Assembly (NCBI GenBank): GCA_934215475.1
Contig: CAKPZY010000018.1
Coordinates: 1 to 37,495, forward strand
DNA: 37,495 nt
Direction: 5' to 3'
DNA from: an uncultured Ligilactobacillus sp.
Lineage (GTDB): Bacteria; Bacillota; Bacilli; Lactobacillales; Lactobacillaceae
The notes under the pieces were generated by a model. It did no database searches. It saw nothing but the letters and a program-made list of their open reading frames with translations, and was not told the DNA's origin. This document shows, in pieces, positions 1 through 7,183 of the stretch; the first letter of the stretch is position 1; each line of letters begins with the position of its first letter. Position numbers and translations under genes: made by a program.

Positions 1-76
1 GAACACAGCAGTTAAGCTTCGTTACGCCAAGAGTAGTTGGGGGATCGCCCCCTGTGAGGGTAGGTAGTTGCCGCGC
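1..76 (+). rRNA. rrf: 5S ribosomal RNA, 3' part
   Basis: The first 76 bases match the 3' two thirds of a Firmicutes 5S rRNA: the GAACACAGCAGUUAAGC block, the CCAAGAGUAGUUGGGGGAUCGC helix region and the closing UUGCC-CGC end. The 5' part, and presumably 16S and 23S, lie before the window. The 3' end is placed at base 76 by analogy and could be off by one or two. A perfect terminator follows directly. Confidence 0.93.
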
Positions 77-85
77 ATGTTTTGG

Positions 86-111
86 ATACTGAGGAGACTC
101 AGTATTTTTTT
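86..111 (+). terminator. Intrinsic terminator after 5S rRNA
   Basis: ATACTGAG (86-93), loop GAGA, CTCAGTAT (98-105), then a T-run to 111. The 8-bp stem is perfect with a tetraloop. The tRNA-Gly gene begins on the very next base (112), so either transcription reads through or the tRNA gets little rRNA-promoter transcription. Confidence 0.85.
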
Positions 112-183
112 GCGGAAGTAGTTCAGTGGTAGAACATCACCTTGCCATGGTGGGGGTCGCGGGTTCGAATCCCGTCTTCCGCT
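112..183 (+). tRNA. tRNA-Gly (GCC)
   Basis: Full cloverleaf. The acceptor stem is GCGGAAG (112-118) with CTTCCGC (176-182) and discriminator T183. The D arm is GTTCAGTGGTAGAAC, the anticodon stem TCACC/GGTGG with loop TTGCCAT (anticodon GCC), and the T arm contains GGTTCGAATCC. CCA is not encoded, so it must be added after transcription. Confidence 0.97.
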
Positions 184-197
184 TCATATAGAGCGTA

Positions 198-245
198 AAG
201 GTCAGCAGTTAATGAAAAGCATCCATTAACTGCTGACCTTTTTAT
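198..245 (+). terminator. Strong intrinsic terminator after tRNA-Gly
   Basis: A perfect 17-bp stem: the left arm 198-214 begins AAGGTCAGCAG and the right arm is 224-240. The loop is 9 nt and the following sequence is T-rich. It ends the rRNA/tRNA unit. A-rich flanks mean it could also act on minus-strand transcription from the sigma-factor gene. Confidence 0.9.
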
Positions 246-290
246 TTTTAAAATTTAAATTGTTAAAAACTCTGGTTGTGTATACGGGCA

Positions 291-479
291 TTAACCATAA
301 AGTACCTGTCGCGTTTTACGTTTGCAACGATTAGTCGCATTATAGAGTTTCTTATCAAAAACATTGAGACGCTCAGCAATTTTTGCCCTGGGATATGGAT
401 TACACCCACAGTATATTTGTAACACTTGAATCTCTAGTTTCGATAAATGCTTTGGTAATCTCATAAGATCTTCTTGCAT
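291..479 (-). CDS. ComX/SigH-like sigma factor, C-terminal half (region 4), separate frame
   Basis: This 62-codon frame begins at an ATG (479-477) that overlaps the stop codon of the upstream half as TGATG. Its residues (LPKHLSKLEIQVLQIYCG, then a basic helix-turn-helix-like stretch ending KRKTRQVLYG) look like a sigma-70 region 4: an L-x-x-LE start, a helix-turn-helix in PRAKIAERLNV, and a lysine/arginine-rich recognition helix. It is the natural continuation of the protein encoded at 479-889, read one base back. It may be the broken tail of one gene, a separately translated coupled polypeptide, or the product of -1 frameshifting. A TTG at 485 is another possible start. The sequence alone cannot choose among these. 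Confidence 0.6.
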   Translation of the reverse strand: MQEDLMRLPKHLSKLEIQVLQIYCGCNPYPRAKIAERLNVFDKKLYNATNRCKRKTRQVLYG

Positions 480-889
480 CAGCAAATGTTTTCGGGTTGG
501 ATGGCTTTCTGGTCAGGTCCTAAAGAACTGATGCCATTGGTGGAAATAAGATATTCATATGAATTAGTTAGGAGATCTAAATGACGTTTTTGTGCGCTTT
601 GGTTGCGCAGCAAGGTATAGAAGTAGTTTGTGAGATTGGCTTTAAAAAATGCACCAAAGGTGACATTCCGCTGTTGGTCGTATTCTTGGACACTTTCATA
701 ACAGACCATCATCGCGTCAACTTTTAGGTCATCAAACTCATAGTAGCGAAATTGAAATTGTCGGATAGTATTGATGACGAGGGGAAGGTACTTTTCATAA
801 AGAACTATTAAAGATAAGCTTTCGTGATCCGCTAAAATATCCGTGATCAAATGCATATCATCGTTAATTGATTGTTGGTTAGCCAGCAT
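479..889 (-). CDS. comX: ComX/SigH-like alternative sigma factor, N-terminal half (region 2), frameshifted
   Basis: Encodes about 136 residues resembling region 2 of the small ComX/SigH sigma factors of Firmicutes. It has the Y-x-x-Y-LPLV start, FDDLKVDAMMVCYESVQEYD (the core-binding dDl..ea....v..yd pattern), and F-AFFKANLTNYFYTLLRNQ leading to basic residues. In relatives such factors switch on late-competence (DNA uptake) genes. Start: ATG 889 has an AGATGGGG Shine-Dalgarno; an in-frame ATG at 910 has none. The usual length is about 160-200 aa; this frame stops at 481-479 before region 4, which continues in the -1 frame. One extra A in the A-run at 489-492 (plus-strand TTTT) would restore a single protein. 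It sits between tRNA genes beside an rRNA operon, much as comX does in streptococci. The sigma family is fairly sure; the symbol is tentative. Confidence 0.65.
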   Translation of the reverse strand: MLANQQSINDDMHLITDILADHESLSLIVLYEKYLPLVINTIRQFQFRYYEFDDLKVDAMMVCYESVQEYDQQRNVTFGAFFKANLTNYFYTLLRNQSAQKRHLDLLTNSYEYLISTNGISSLGPDQKAIQPENIC

Positions 890-1051
890 AATTAATACCC
901 CATCTTCCATAAAATGATTATTTCAGCATTAATTTTGCCACCAAAAAATTTAATTCGAAATTAAGCACTTTACTTCACAAAAGAAATTTATTAAATATTT
1001 ATGTTGGACAATTTCGTTTTGCTTGATGATTATTACGCTGCGTATTGTACT

Positions 1052-1081
1052 AAAAAACTGCCGAAATCTTCGACAGTTTTT
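1052..1081 (-). terminator. Terminator after tRNA-Thr
   Basis: On the minus strand AAAAACTGTCGAA, loop GAT, TTCGGCAGTTTTTT: a 13-bp stem with one G-T wobble and a T-run, directly downstream of the tRNA-Thr gene. The plus strand also shows a T-run, so it may act both ways, including against transcription towards the split sigma gene. Confidence 0.8.
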
Positions 1082-1103
1082 ATGATTTTTAGTTTTTAAA
1101 TTA

Positions 1104-1176
1104 AGCCACTTGCCGGATTTGAACCGGCGACCCCCACCTTACCATGGTGATGCTCTACCTGCTGAGCTAAAGTGGC
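1104..1176 (-). tRNA. tRNA-Thr (GGT)
   Basis: On the minus strand: acceptor GCCACTT (1176-1170) pairs with AAGTGGC, discriminator T; D arm AGCTCAGCAGGTAGAGC; anticodon stem TCACC/GGTGG around loop ATGGTAA (anticodon GGT); T arm GGTTCAAATCC. CCA is not encoded. Its anticodon stem and variable region (TCACC...GGTGGGGGTCG) match those of the nearby tRNA-Gly. Confidence 0.96.
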
Positions 1177-1270
1177 ATGCAATTATCAGCACCTAAATAG
1201 TATATTATATACATTCGATAATTGCAACAGTTATTCGAAAAAACGCCCTAGATAGAAGCCTTTTACCCAG

Positions 1271-3544
1271 TCATTTAACAGTTAACGTTTGTTCAAAAGC
1301 GTATAGGTTTGAATCTACTTGCTGTACTATTGGAGATGGCGTACCTATGCTGAGCAGTATCAGCTGATGCATGGCTCTAGAACAGATCGTATAAAGAACT
1401 CCCCGGTCATTTTCGTTGGCAAATTTCTGCTGGGAAACATCGCTGACTATCACGCTGTCAAACTCCAGTCCTTTGGCCAAGTATATTGGTAAAATTGCGA
1501 TCCCATTAGGCAAGGCGCGGTCCTTTTCAGCGAGGAGGGTAACTGGTAAGTCGCGGTGTAATGCTTCATATAATGCTTTGGCTTCTGCCATGTTTTTGGT
1601 GATCAAAGCTACAGAAGAATATTTTTGAGCGGATTGGCTTAAATGACGGCGTAAAATTTTCAGCGCACTGGCTTGATCTTGAACTTGGCAGATCAACGGC
1701 CTGTCCCCCGGACGATTGAATGCTTTAACTGTCTCCCCTTCAGGCAGCATTGCTTTCATGAAATCAGTGATCTGTTTGGTTGACCGGTAGCTTTTGTTCA
1801 AAAGTTTTAAGTTGCTGTGGCGTGCGTGCAAGGTATATTTCAGGCTGTGTAAGAGTTTTTGTGGTCGTTGCGCAGGTGAGTACAAAGCCTGTTCGCTATC
1901 GCCGAGAAGTGTGAGCTTAGCTGCACTGAAGGCATGTTTTAGATAGATCATTTGTGCTAAAGAATAATCTTGCATCTCATCAATAAAAAGATGCGCGATC
2001 TCGTGACTTTGCCCGCTATTAGTTAGCATGTCTCGCAGGTACAATAAGGGAGCACAATCATCCAAGTCCACGTTGTGATATTCCAAATTATGTGAATACT
2101 GTGGCAAAGCCTCTGGTAATTCTGCTTTTAAAAATTCGCCATATTGTTCATAACCATCAAAGAAGAAGTTATTATACAGTGCATCGTAAATCACAGCATA
2201 ACGTTTACGTGCGATTTGGCGTCCTAGATAGTAGCGTTCTTGGTCATAAGAAGCAAAACTATCCCGATTTTTTTCCCCTAATAATTGATAATATTGTTCT
2301 GTACTAAGATCTTCCAAAATATTCTGAATCTCATTACTGAGAGCAGTTTTTTTAACTAGCTTATTCAATTTTTTGATCAGTTTATTCTTAACAGCGTTGA
2401 AACGATATTCAAGAGTCATTTTAGGCGGTAAAGCAGCATACAGGTCGTGGATCTGTTTACTAGAAAAGATAATTACTCCGTCTAAACTAATGTCTGTAAA
2501 GCACAGTTTGCTTGGTATGATGCCTTGCGCATAATCATAAACTTTTTGCATAAAGCCTGCTGATTCTTTATATGAGGTCAATTCTTTATGGGCATCAGAA
2601 AATAGATGTTGCCGTTCATAACGTTGAAACAGCGATTCGACAGTCAGTCCTTCAAGGCGTCGGGAAAAGAATTCATGCATTGTGACCTGGCGCATGTTTT
2701 TTTCTCCCAAACTGGGTAAAACATCAGAAATATAATGGCTGAATAAAAGGTTGGGTGACAAAAGTACGATCTGGTCGGAATTTAATGTATCGCGACTATG
2801 GTATAGCAAAAATGCGATCCGCTGCAAAATAGCAGATGTTTTTCCACTGCCAGCAACTCCTTGCACTAAAAGGAGATCGCTTCTAGTATCACGTATGATA
2901 TCGTTTTGGTCCTTTTGAATAGTGGCGACGATATTTTTCATGTATTCATCGCTGTGCTCATCTAACACACTTTGCAGTATTTCATCCCCCACCGTTTCAT
3001 TGGTGTCAAACATGTTTTTGATCGATCCGTCGGTGATTTTGAATTGGCGTTTTTTTACTAAGTTGGTTCTTTGCACTCCGGCAGGGGTCTCATATTCAAC
3101 TGGACCTAAAGTACCATTGTAATAAACAGAAGAGATCGGTGCCCGCCAATCGTAGATCAAAAAGTTTTGCTTCTTGTCATTTAAAGAAGCCGTCCCAATA
3201 TAGAGCTTTTCTTGTTCAGGATCACCGGGATCTTGAATATCGATCCGACCAAAATAAGGAGAGTCTTGCAAAGCTTTCAAGGTTTTCAGTTGATTTTTTA
3301 AAATTTGTTCGGTTTGAACATTTTTAGCCACTAACTGCTTTTGCTGCTGGATCTCTGCGTTGGTTTCCATCCGGTCATCAACTTCTGTTGTGTTGACTTT
3401 AGCGTTTTGCAGATAATTTTTTTCGACTGACGAAGTCTCTGCTTTTGCTTTGTGGTATTCTTTTTTTGTTTGGTGCCGTTGTTGTTTTATTTCCTCGACA
3501 ACATGATCTACACGCTGTTGTTCTTTTTGACGTTCGTTGTCCAT
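1271..3544 (-). CDS. helD: HelD-type RNA polymerase recycling ATPase (UvrD-like superfamily 1)
   Basis: A 757-residue protein. In studied Firmicutes, HelD binds stalled RNA polymerase and uses ATP to free it from nucleic acid. The N-terminal ~100 residues are charged and predicted coiled coil, the arm inserted in the polymerase channel. A conserved DWRAPISS motif follows near residue 132, then Walker A GVAGSGKTS (~229-237), a Walker B-like LFIDEMQDYS, and C-terminal superfamily-1 motifs including AKGLEFDSVIV. Start: ATG 3544 has AAGAAAGGA about 8 nt upstream; the longer frame from ATG 3568 has no ribosome site. The stop region runs to 1271, just beyond tRNA-Thr. It is transcribed divergently from the trpS T-box unit. 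It lacks UvrD/PcrA length and order, so HelD is preferred. Confidence 0.88.
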   Translation of the reverse strand: MDNERQKEQQRVDHVVEEIKQQRHQTKKEYHKAKAETSSVEKNYLQNAKVNTTEVDDRMETNAEIQQQKQLVAKNVQTEQILKNQLKTLKALQDSPYFGRIDIQDPGDPEQEKLYIGTASLNDKKQNFLIYDWRAPISSVYYNGTLGPVEYETPAGVQRTNLVKKRQFKITDGSIKNMFDTNETVGDEILQSVLDEHSDEYMKNIVATIQKDQNDIIRDTRSDLLLVQGVAGSGKTSAILQRIAFLLYHSRDTLNSDQIVLLSPNLLFSHYISDVLPSLGEKNMRQVTMHEFFSRRLEGLTVESLFQRYERQHLFSDAHKELTSYKESAGFMQKVYDYAQGIIPSKLCFTDISLDGVIIFSSKQIHDLYAALPPKMTLEYRFNAVKNKLIKKLNKLVKKTALSNEIQNILEDLSTEQYYQLLGEKNRDSFASYDQERYYLGRQIARKRYAVIYDALYNNFFFDGYEQYGEFLKAELPEALPQYSHNLEYHNVDLDDCAPLLYLRDMLTNSGQSHEIAHLFIDEMQDYSLAQMIYLKHAFSAAKLTLLGDSEQALYSPAQRPQKLLHSLKYTLHARHSNLKLLNKSYRSTKQITDFMKAMLPEGETVKAFNRPGDRPLICQVQDQASALKILRRHLSQSAQKYSSVALITKNMAEAKALYEALHRDLPVTLLAEKDRALPNGIAILPIYLAKGLEFDSVIVSDVSQQKFANENDRGVLYTICSRAMHQLILLSIGTPSPIVQQVDSNLYAFEQTLTVK

Positions 3545-3715
3545 GAATGCAGATCCTTTCTTAACCATTTTTGTGTGTCCCGCTCTATGTCTGATTATTA
3601 AAGGCTAGTGGCAGTTTTTCAAAAATACACACAGGGTTAATGCATACATAGAACTTCTATACACGATATCACAAAATGCTTTCATTGTCAGAACTTTGGT
3701 TTATTCCTTTTGGGC

Positions 3716-3743
3716 TTTACAATATCATTTAGTTTGGTAAAAT
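3716..3743 (+). promoter_or_regulatory. Promoter of the trpS T-box transcript
   Basis: TTTACA (3716-3721), a 16-bp spacer, TAAAAT (3738-3743). The predicted start near 3750 is just upstream of the T-box Stem I sequence, which supports the assignment. Confidence 0.65.
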
Positions 3744-3747
3744 TAAG

Positions 3748-3938
3748 GTGATTCAGTAAGCAGGATAGAGTAGAAAGCTAATCGACAGAGAGTGCACTGA
3801 ACGCTGAAAAATGCACGAGTGATCGAAATGGGCCTCCAATGGTAAATCATAATAGAAATGAGTGGCGGATCTTCCGCAATTTAGGTGGCACCGCGAGCAA
3901 TCGTCCTATTGTTAAGATACAATAGGGCTTTTTTTGTG
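3748..3938 (+). promoter_or_regulatory. T-box riboswitch (tRNA-Trp-responsive) with terminator, controlling trpS
   Basis: The T-box core AGGTGGCACCGCG lies at 3883-3895, closely matching the consensus that pairs with the uncharged tRNA acceptor end. It is followed by an intrinsic terminator: CCTATTGT (3905-3912), loop, ACAATAGG (3919-3926) and a T-run to 3936. The upstream 130 nt contain Stem I elements (AGTAGAAAG, GTGCACTG...TGCAC arm). The likely specifier codon is TGG at 3829-3831, followed by a purine, which fits the downstream tryptophanyl-tRNA synthetase; another TGG at 3840-3842 is possible. Uncharged tRNA-Trp should stabilise the antiterminator. Confidence 0.9.
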
Positions 3939-4094
3939 AGGACGTTTAGTTTCAAAAGCCATCACATGATTGTTAGCAAATGTGTGAAAACTCCGCAAGT
4001 TCATTGGTGGTGTTTATTTATTGTGATGGTCCGATTCATGCCAGTTACTGAAGATAAGATGCATAATTTTAGTAGAATAGCGAGGATATATTTT

Positions 4095-5111
4095 ATGAGC
4101 AAACATGTCATTTTAACAGGCGATCGGCCGACCGGCAAGCTGCACCTTGGACACTATATCGGCTCTTTAAGGCAAAGAGTGGCAATGCAAAACACAGGTG
4201 ACTATGATTCATTTATTATGATCGCTGACCAGCAGGCTTTGACGGATAACGCGCGTGATCCGCAAAAGATCAAAAGGTCATTGATCGAAGTTGCGTTAGA
4301 TTATCTTTCTGTCGGATTGGATCCAAAAAAGTCTACTATCTTTCTTCAATCACAGATCCCGGCATTAGCTGAGCTGAATTTATATTATTTGAATTTAGTA
4401 ACGGTGTCCCGTTTAGAAAGGAACCCAACTGTCAAGGCAGAGATCCAGCAGAAAAATTTTGAGCGCTCGATCCCAGCCGGCTTTTTTACCTACCCAGTTA
4501 GTCAAACCGCTGATATTACTGCTTTTAAAGCTGATACTGTGCCTGTGGGTGATGATCAGGAACCAATGATCGAGCAAGCGCGAGAGATCGTACGAAGTTT
4601 CAATACAATTTATGGAAAAGATGTTTTAGTCGAACCGCAAGGAGTTTTTGCGCCTGCCGGTTCAGGCCGCTTGCCAGGGTTAGACGGTAATTGCAAGATG
4701 AGCAAATCTTTAAATAATGCGATTTATTTGTCTGATGATGCGGATACTTTGAAAACCAAAATCATGTCAATGTATACTGATCCCGAACATATTCATGTCA
4801 GTGATCCGGGTAAAGTTGAGGGAAATACCGTCTTCACTTATTTAGATGTTTTTGGTGAAGACAAAGAGCATATCGCACAGCTAAAGGAGCAGTACCGTGC
4901 GGGCGGCTTAGGCGATGTGAAGATCAAAAGATATTTGAATGAAGTTTTAGAAAACTTTTTGGCACCGATCAGGAACAGAAGAAGTCAGTATGCTAAAGAT
5001 ATTCCAGCAGTGTACGATATTTTGAAAAAGGGCAGTCAAGACGCCAATAAAGTAGCGGCGCAAACTTTAAAAGAAGTGCGTGCAGCCATTGGTGTTAACT
5101 ATTTTGATTAA
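4095..5111 (+). CDS. trpS: Tryptophanyl-tRNA synthetase
   Basis: Cytoplasmic class I synthetase that charges tRNA-Trp; 338 residues, normal for the bacterial enzyme. The opening [20 protein letters not shown] carries the HxGH signature (residues 17-20), and KMSKS is at about 201-205 ([11 protein letters not shown]). Other family markers are [11 protein letters not shown] and [11 protein letters not shown]. Start: ATG 4095 follows GAGGA by about 9 nt. The open frame extends upstream to 3885 but that part crosses the T-box terminator and is not coding. Expression should rise on tryptophan starvation through the leader. It stands alone with its own promoter. Confidence 0.97.
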   Translation: MSKHVILTGDRPTGKLHLGHYIGSLRQRVAMQNTGDYDSFIMIADQQALTDNARDPQKIKRSLIEVALDYLSVGLDPKKSTIFLQSQIPALAELNLYYLNLVTVSRLERNPTVKAEIQQKNFERSIPAGFFTYPVSQTADITAFKADTVPVGDDQEPMIEQAREIVRSFNTIYGKDVLVEPQGVFAPAGSGRLPGLDGNCKMSKSLNNAIYLSDDADTLKTKIMSMYTDPEHIHVSDPGKVEGNTVFTYLDVFGEDKEHIAQLKEQYRAGGLGDVKIKRYLNEVLENFLAPIRNRRSQYAKDIPAVYDILKKGSQDANKVAAQTLKEVRAAIGVNYFD

Positions 5112-5210
5112 GCATCATCTTTGGCACATACTATCCAAGAAAATTTCCTTATTAAAAAATGAGCAGTATGAATAATAAGCAATTTTTAGTCAAAATACGA
5201 GGTGGACAGG

Positions 5211-6140
5211 ATGATCAAAAATATAGCCATATTTGACCTAGGTTCTAACTCTACTCGAATGGCAATATATCAGGTGGATTCCGATGGTTCTTTTCGAGAG
5301 ATCAAGCGCTTCAAAAAAATGACTAGGTTAGCTGAAGGAATGGGACAAAATAGCCGGCAATCAAACTTAAGCAAAGCTGCTATGCGGCGAACTATTTCTG
5401 CACTAAAAGGCTTTAAGCATGAATGCGGCCAGGTTCCTGGGGTCGTTATTCGTGGGGTAGCGACAGGAGCAGTGCGAAATGCAGCCAATAACGGTGAATT
5501 TTTAGAGCTGGTCAAAAAAGAAGTCGGGGTCGACATAGAAATTTTGTCGGGAAACTCGGAGGCTTATTATGATTATGCTGGAGTGATGCATGCTTTTGAC
5601 CTTAAAAATTGCCTGATCTGCGATATGGGTGGAGCCAGTTTTGAATTAGTACTCGTCAAAGACAGAAAAGCAAGTAACTTTATTAGTATTCCATATGGAG
5701 CAGTGACCTTGAGCGAGAAATATCACGCCCATGATAAAATCGGTGCAGCTGACTTTTTTGCATTACAGCGTTTTATTTTGTACAAGTTTCATCAATTACC
5801 ATGGTTGACAGAAGGTAGAGGGTTTCCGCTGGTTTTGCTAGGGGGCGCCAATCGGACGGTAGCTCGTCAAGGCAAACAACCGGGTGGTCAAACCGATCCG
5901 CAAAATTTACATGGGCGGAAAATGTCGACTTTCAGCTTCTTAGAGATCTTTCAGCGCTGGTTAGGTCTGGATAAAAAAGAGCGTGAAGCACAACTGGGTG
6001 TTGAAAAGGAACGGGCAGATATCATCATCGCAGGACTGACTCCGATCGTGTTGATGATTCAAAAATATGCGGTCACCAATATTATTTTTTCCGAAAGCGG
6101 AGTCCGCGAGGGAATCATTGCCGAATCGCTTAAAAAGTAA
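5211..6140 (+). CDS. Ppx/GppA-family phosphatase (exopolyphosphatase-like)
   Basis: 309 residues with the ASKHA-fold phosphatase signatures: N-terminal IAIFDLGSNSTRM (phosphate-binding loop), GVATGAVRNAAN, and LICDMGGASFELV (second phosphate loop). The family removes terminal phosphate from polyphosphate or from pppGpp; which one cannot be told here. The usual acidic cluster after 'ISG' (often EEEA or NEEA) reads LSGNSEA, so one acidic position differs. Short form, without the C-terminal HD domain of long exopolyphosphatases. Start: ATG 5211 follows GAGGTGG by 5 nt; GTG 5202 lies inside that site. No polyphosphate kinase is adjacent. It converges on the solute-binding gene. Confidence 0.85.
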   Translation: MIKNIAIFDLGSNSTRMAIYQVDSDGSFREIKRFKKMTRLAEGMGQNSRQSNLSKAAMRRTISALKGFKHECGQVPGVVIRGVATGAVRNAANNGEFLELVKKEVGVDIEILSGNSEAYYDYAGVMHAFDLKNCLICDMGGASFELVLVKDRKASNFISIPYGAVTLSEKYHAHDKIGAADFFALQRFILYKFHQLPWLTEGRGFPLVLLGGANRTVARQGKQPGGQTDPQNLHGRKMSTFSFLEIFQRWLGLDKKEREAQLGVEKERADIIIAGLTPIVLMIQKYAVTNIIFSESGVREGIIAESLKK

Positions 6141-6143
6141 TTT

Positions 6144-6184
6144 AAAAAGGCTGAGTAAATTTCATTTACCCAACCTTTTATTTT
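6144..6184. terminator. Terminator-like hairpin between convergent genes
   Basis: AAAAGG-CTGAGTAAAT and ATTTACCCAACC-TTTT form an imperfect 16-bp stem (two mismatches) with A-rich and T-rich flanks. It lies between the phosphatase stop (6140) and the minus-strand solute-binding gene, overlapping the latter's end. Confidence 0.6.
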
Positions 6185-6972
6185 TGGCTGATATCTTTGC
6201 CAAAATATTTCAGTGAAATTTTCGTGAGCCGTCCGGTTTTTTGTAAATTCGATAACTGATCATTAATTTGTCTGACAAGTTTACTATCTTTATATGTTAG
6301 TCCGCAAATATTCTGGGATGTGATCAGCGGGTCGTTGATCCTTTTTAATATTTGGCCCGTTTGTTTGGAATCAGAATGGTCCCTTGCTTGTACTAACTCA
6401 GGGTGTGTTTGTAAATAAGTTGTGTATTTTTCCTCTGTTAATATGGCCGCACTTATTTTTTTTGTTTTCAATGCTGTGACTATTTTACCAATTGATGAAT
6501 ATCTTCTAGACTTGAGCTGTAGTCCTCGTAGTAGGGGTCCCTGATTTGCGCTGGAAAGCAAGCCAACTTTTTGATCAGCAAGCTTTTCTACGGAGTTTCT
6601 ATGCCCATCTGCTCGTCTAAACAGAATATTTGCTGGATAAAAAAAAGGCTGAGTAGTCCGAAAATTTCTGCCGTTATTTTGCTTTTTGGTGAAAGCAATG
6701 AGTGCAAGGTCTATTTGGCCGTCTTTCAGATGCTCCTTAAGTGTGGTAGTGTTTTTAAATGAAATAAGCTTTATTTTTGGGGACGTTTTGTCCGTTATTT
6801 GTTTGACAACTGCAGTGGCGGCTTTGCGTACCGGATTTGAATGGGCGGTGTCATGGACAACGCCCATTCGGAAGGACCCTTGGGCAAAAGAACTCGGCAG
6901 TGAGCAAAACATTATGATGATAAGGGACACGAAGAATAAAAAAAGACCACGATTAAAATGACGATTGCGCAA
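6178..6972 (-). CDS. Orphan secreted amino-acid-type solute-binding protein
   Basis: 264 residues. An N-terminal signal peptide (basic start, hydrophobic FLFFVSLIIIMFCSLP, cleavage likely after SSFAQ) is followed by a periplasmic-binding fold of the SBP_bac_3 type: MGVVHDTAHSNP, DGQIDLALIAF, repeated lobes, and a C-terminal INDQLSNLQKTGRLTKISLKYFG, the typical final helix of glutamine/cystine-type binding proteins. No lipobox cysteine follows the signal sequence, so it is probably released or held by its uncleaved helix rather than lipid-anchored. No permease or ATPase gene is adjacent. Start TTG 6972 follows AGAAGGTG by about 7 nt. The ligand is unknown. Confidence 0.75.
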   Translation of the reverse strand: MRNRHFNRGLFLFFVSLIIIMFCSLPSSFAQGSFRMGVVHDTAHSNPVRKAATAVVKQITDKTSPKIKLISFKNTTTLKEHLKDGQIDLALIAFTKKQNNGRNFRTTQPFFYPANILFRRADGHRNSVEKLADQKVGLLSSANQGPLLRGLQLKSRRYSSIGKIVTALKTKKISAAILTEEKYTTYLQTHPELVQARDHSDSKQTGQILKRINDPLITSQNICGLTYKDSKLVRQINDQLSNLQKTGRLTKISLKYFGKDISQK

Positions 6973-7089
6973 AAAAGCACCTTCTTAAAATTTATTAATC
7001 TTGCAAATATAAATACTCGTGAATGCCAGAAAACAGAGATAGAGATTATTTTTAAACCTATTATTATGATACCCAGGCAATTAAAAAAC

Positions 7090-7126
7090 TTGCAGTTCAA
7101 CTTCTATCCTATTATATAATAGAAGT
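7090..7126 (+). promoter_or_regulatory. Probable mvaA promoter with a dyad over the -10
   Basis: TTGCAG (7090-7095), a 19-bp spacer and TATAAT (7115-7120). Perfect inverted arms ACTTCTAT (7100-7107) and ATAGAAGT (7119-7126), 11 nt apart, flank and overlap the -10, as an operator would. No regulator is identified. Confidence 0.45.
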
Positions 7127-7183
7127 ACAGTGATTAGAAAAAAATAGCGGATTTTTAAAGAATTTAGCGGAAGCAGGGAATCT

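Noticed and set aside
3885..4094. 70-codon N-terminal extension of trpS
   Set aside because: It would run through the T-box core and terminator; ATG 4095 has a good ribosome site and gives the normal family length.
6912..7100. 62-codon hydrophobic minus-strand frame upstream of the solute-binding gene
   Set aside because: Overlaps the start of the real gene in another frame, and the hydrophobicity comes from AT-rich sequence.
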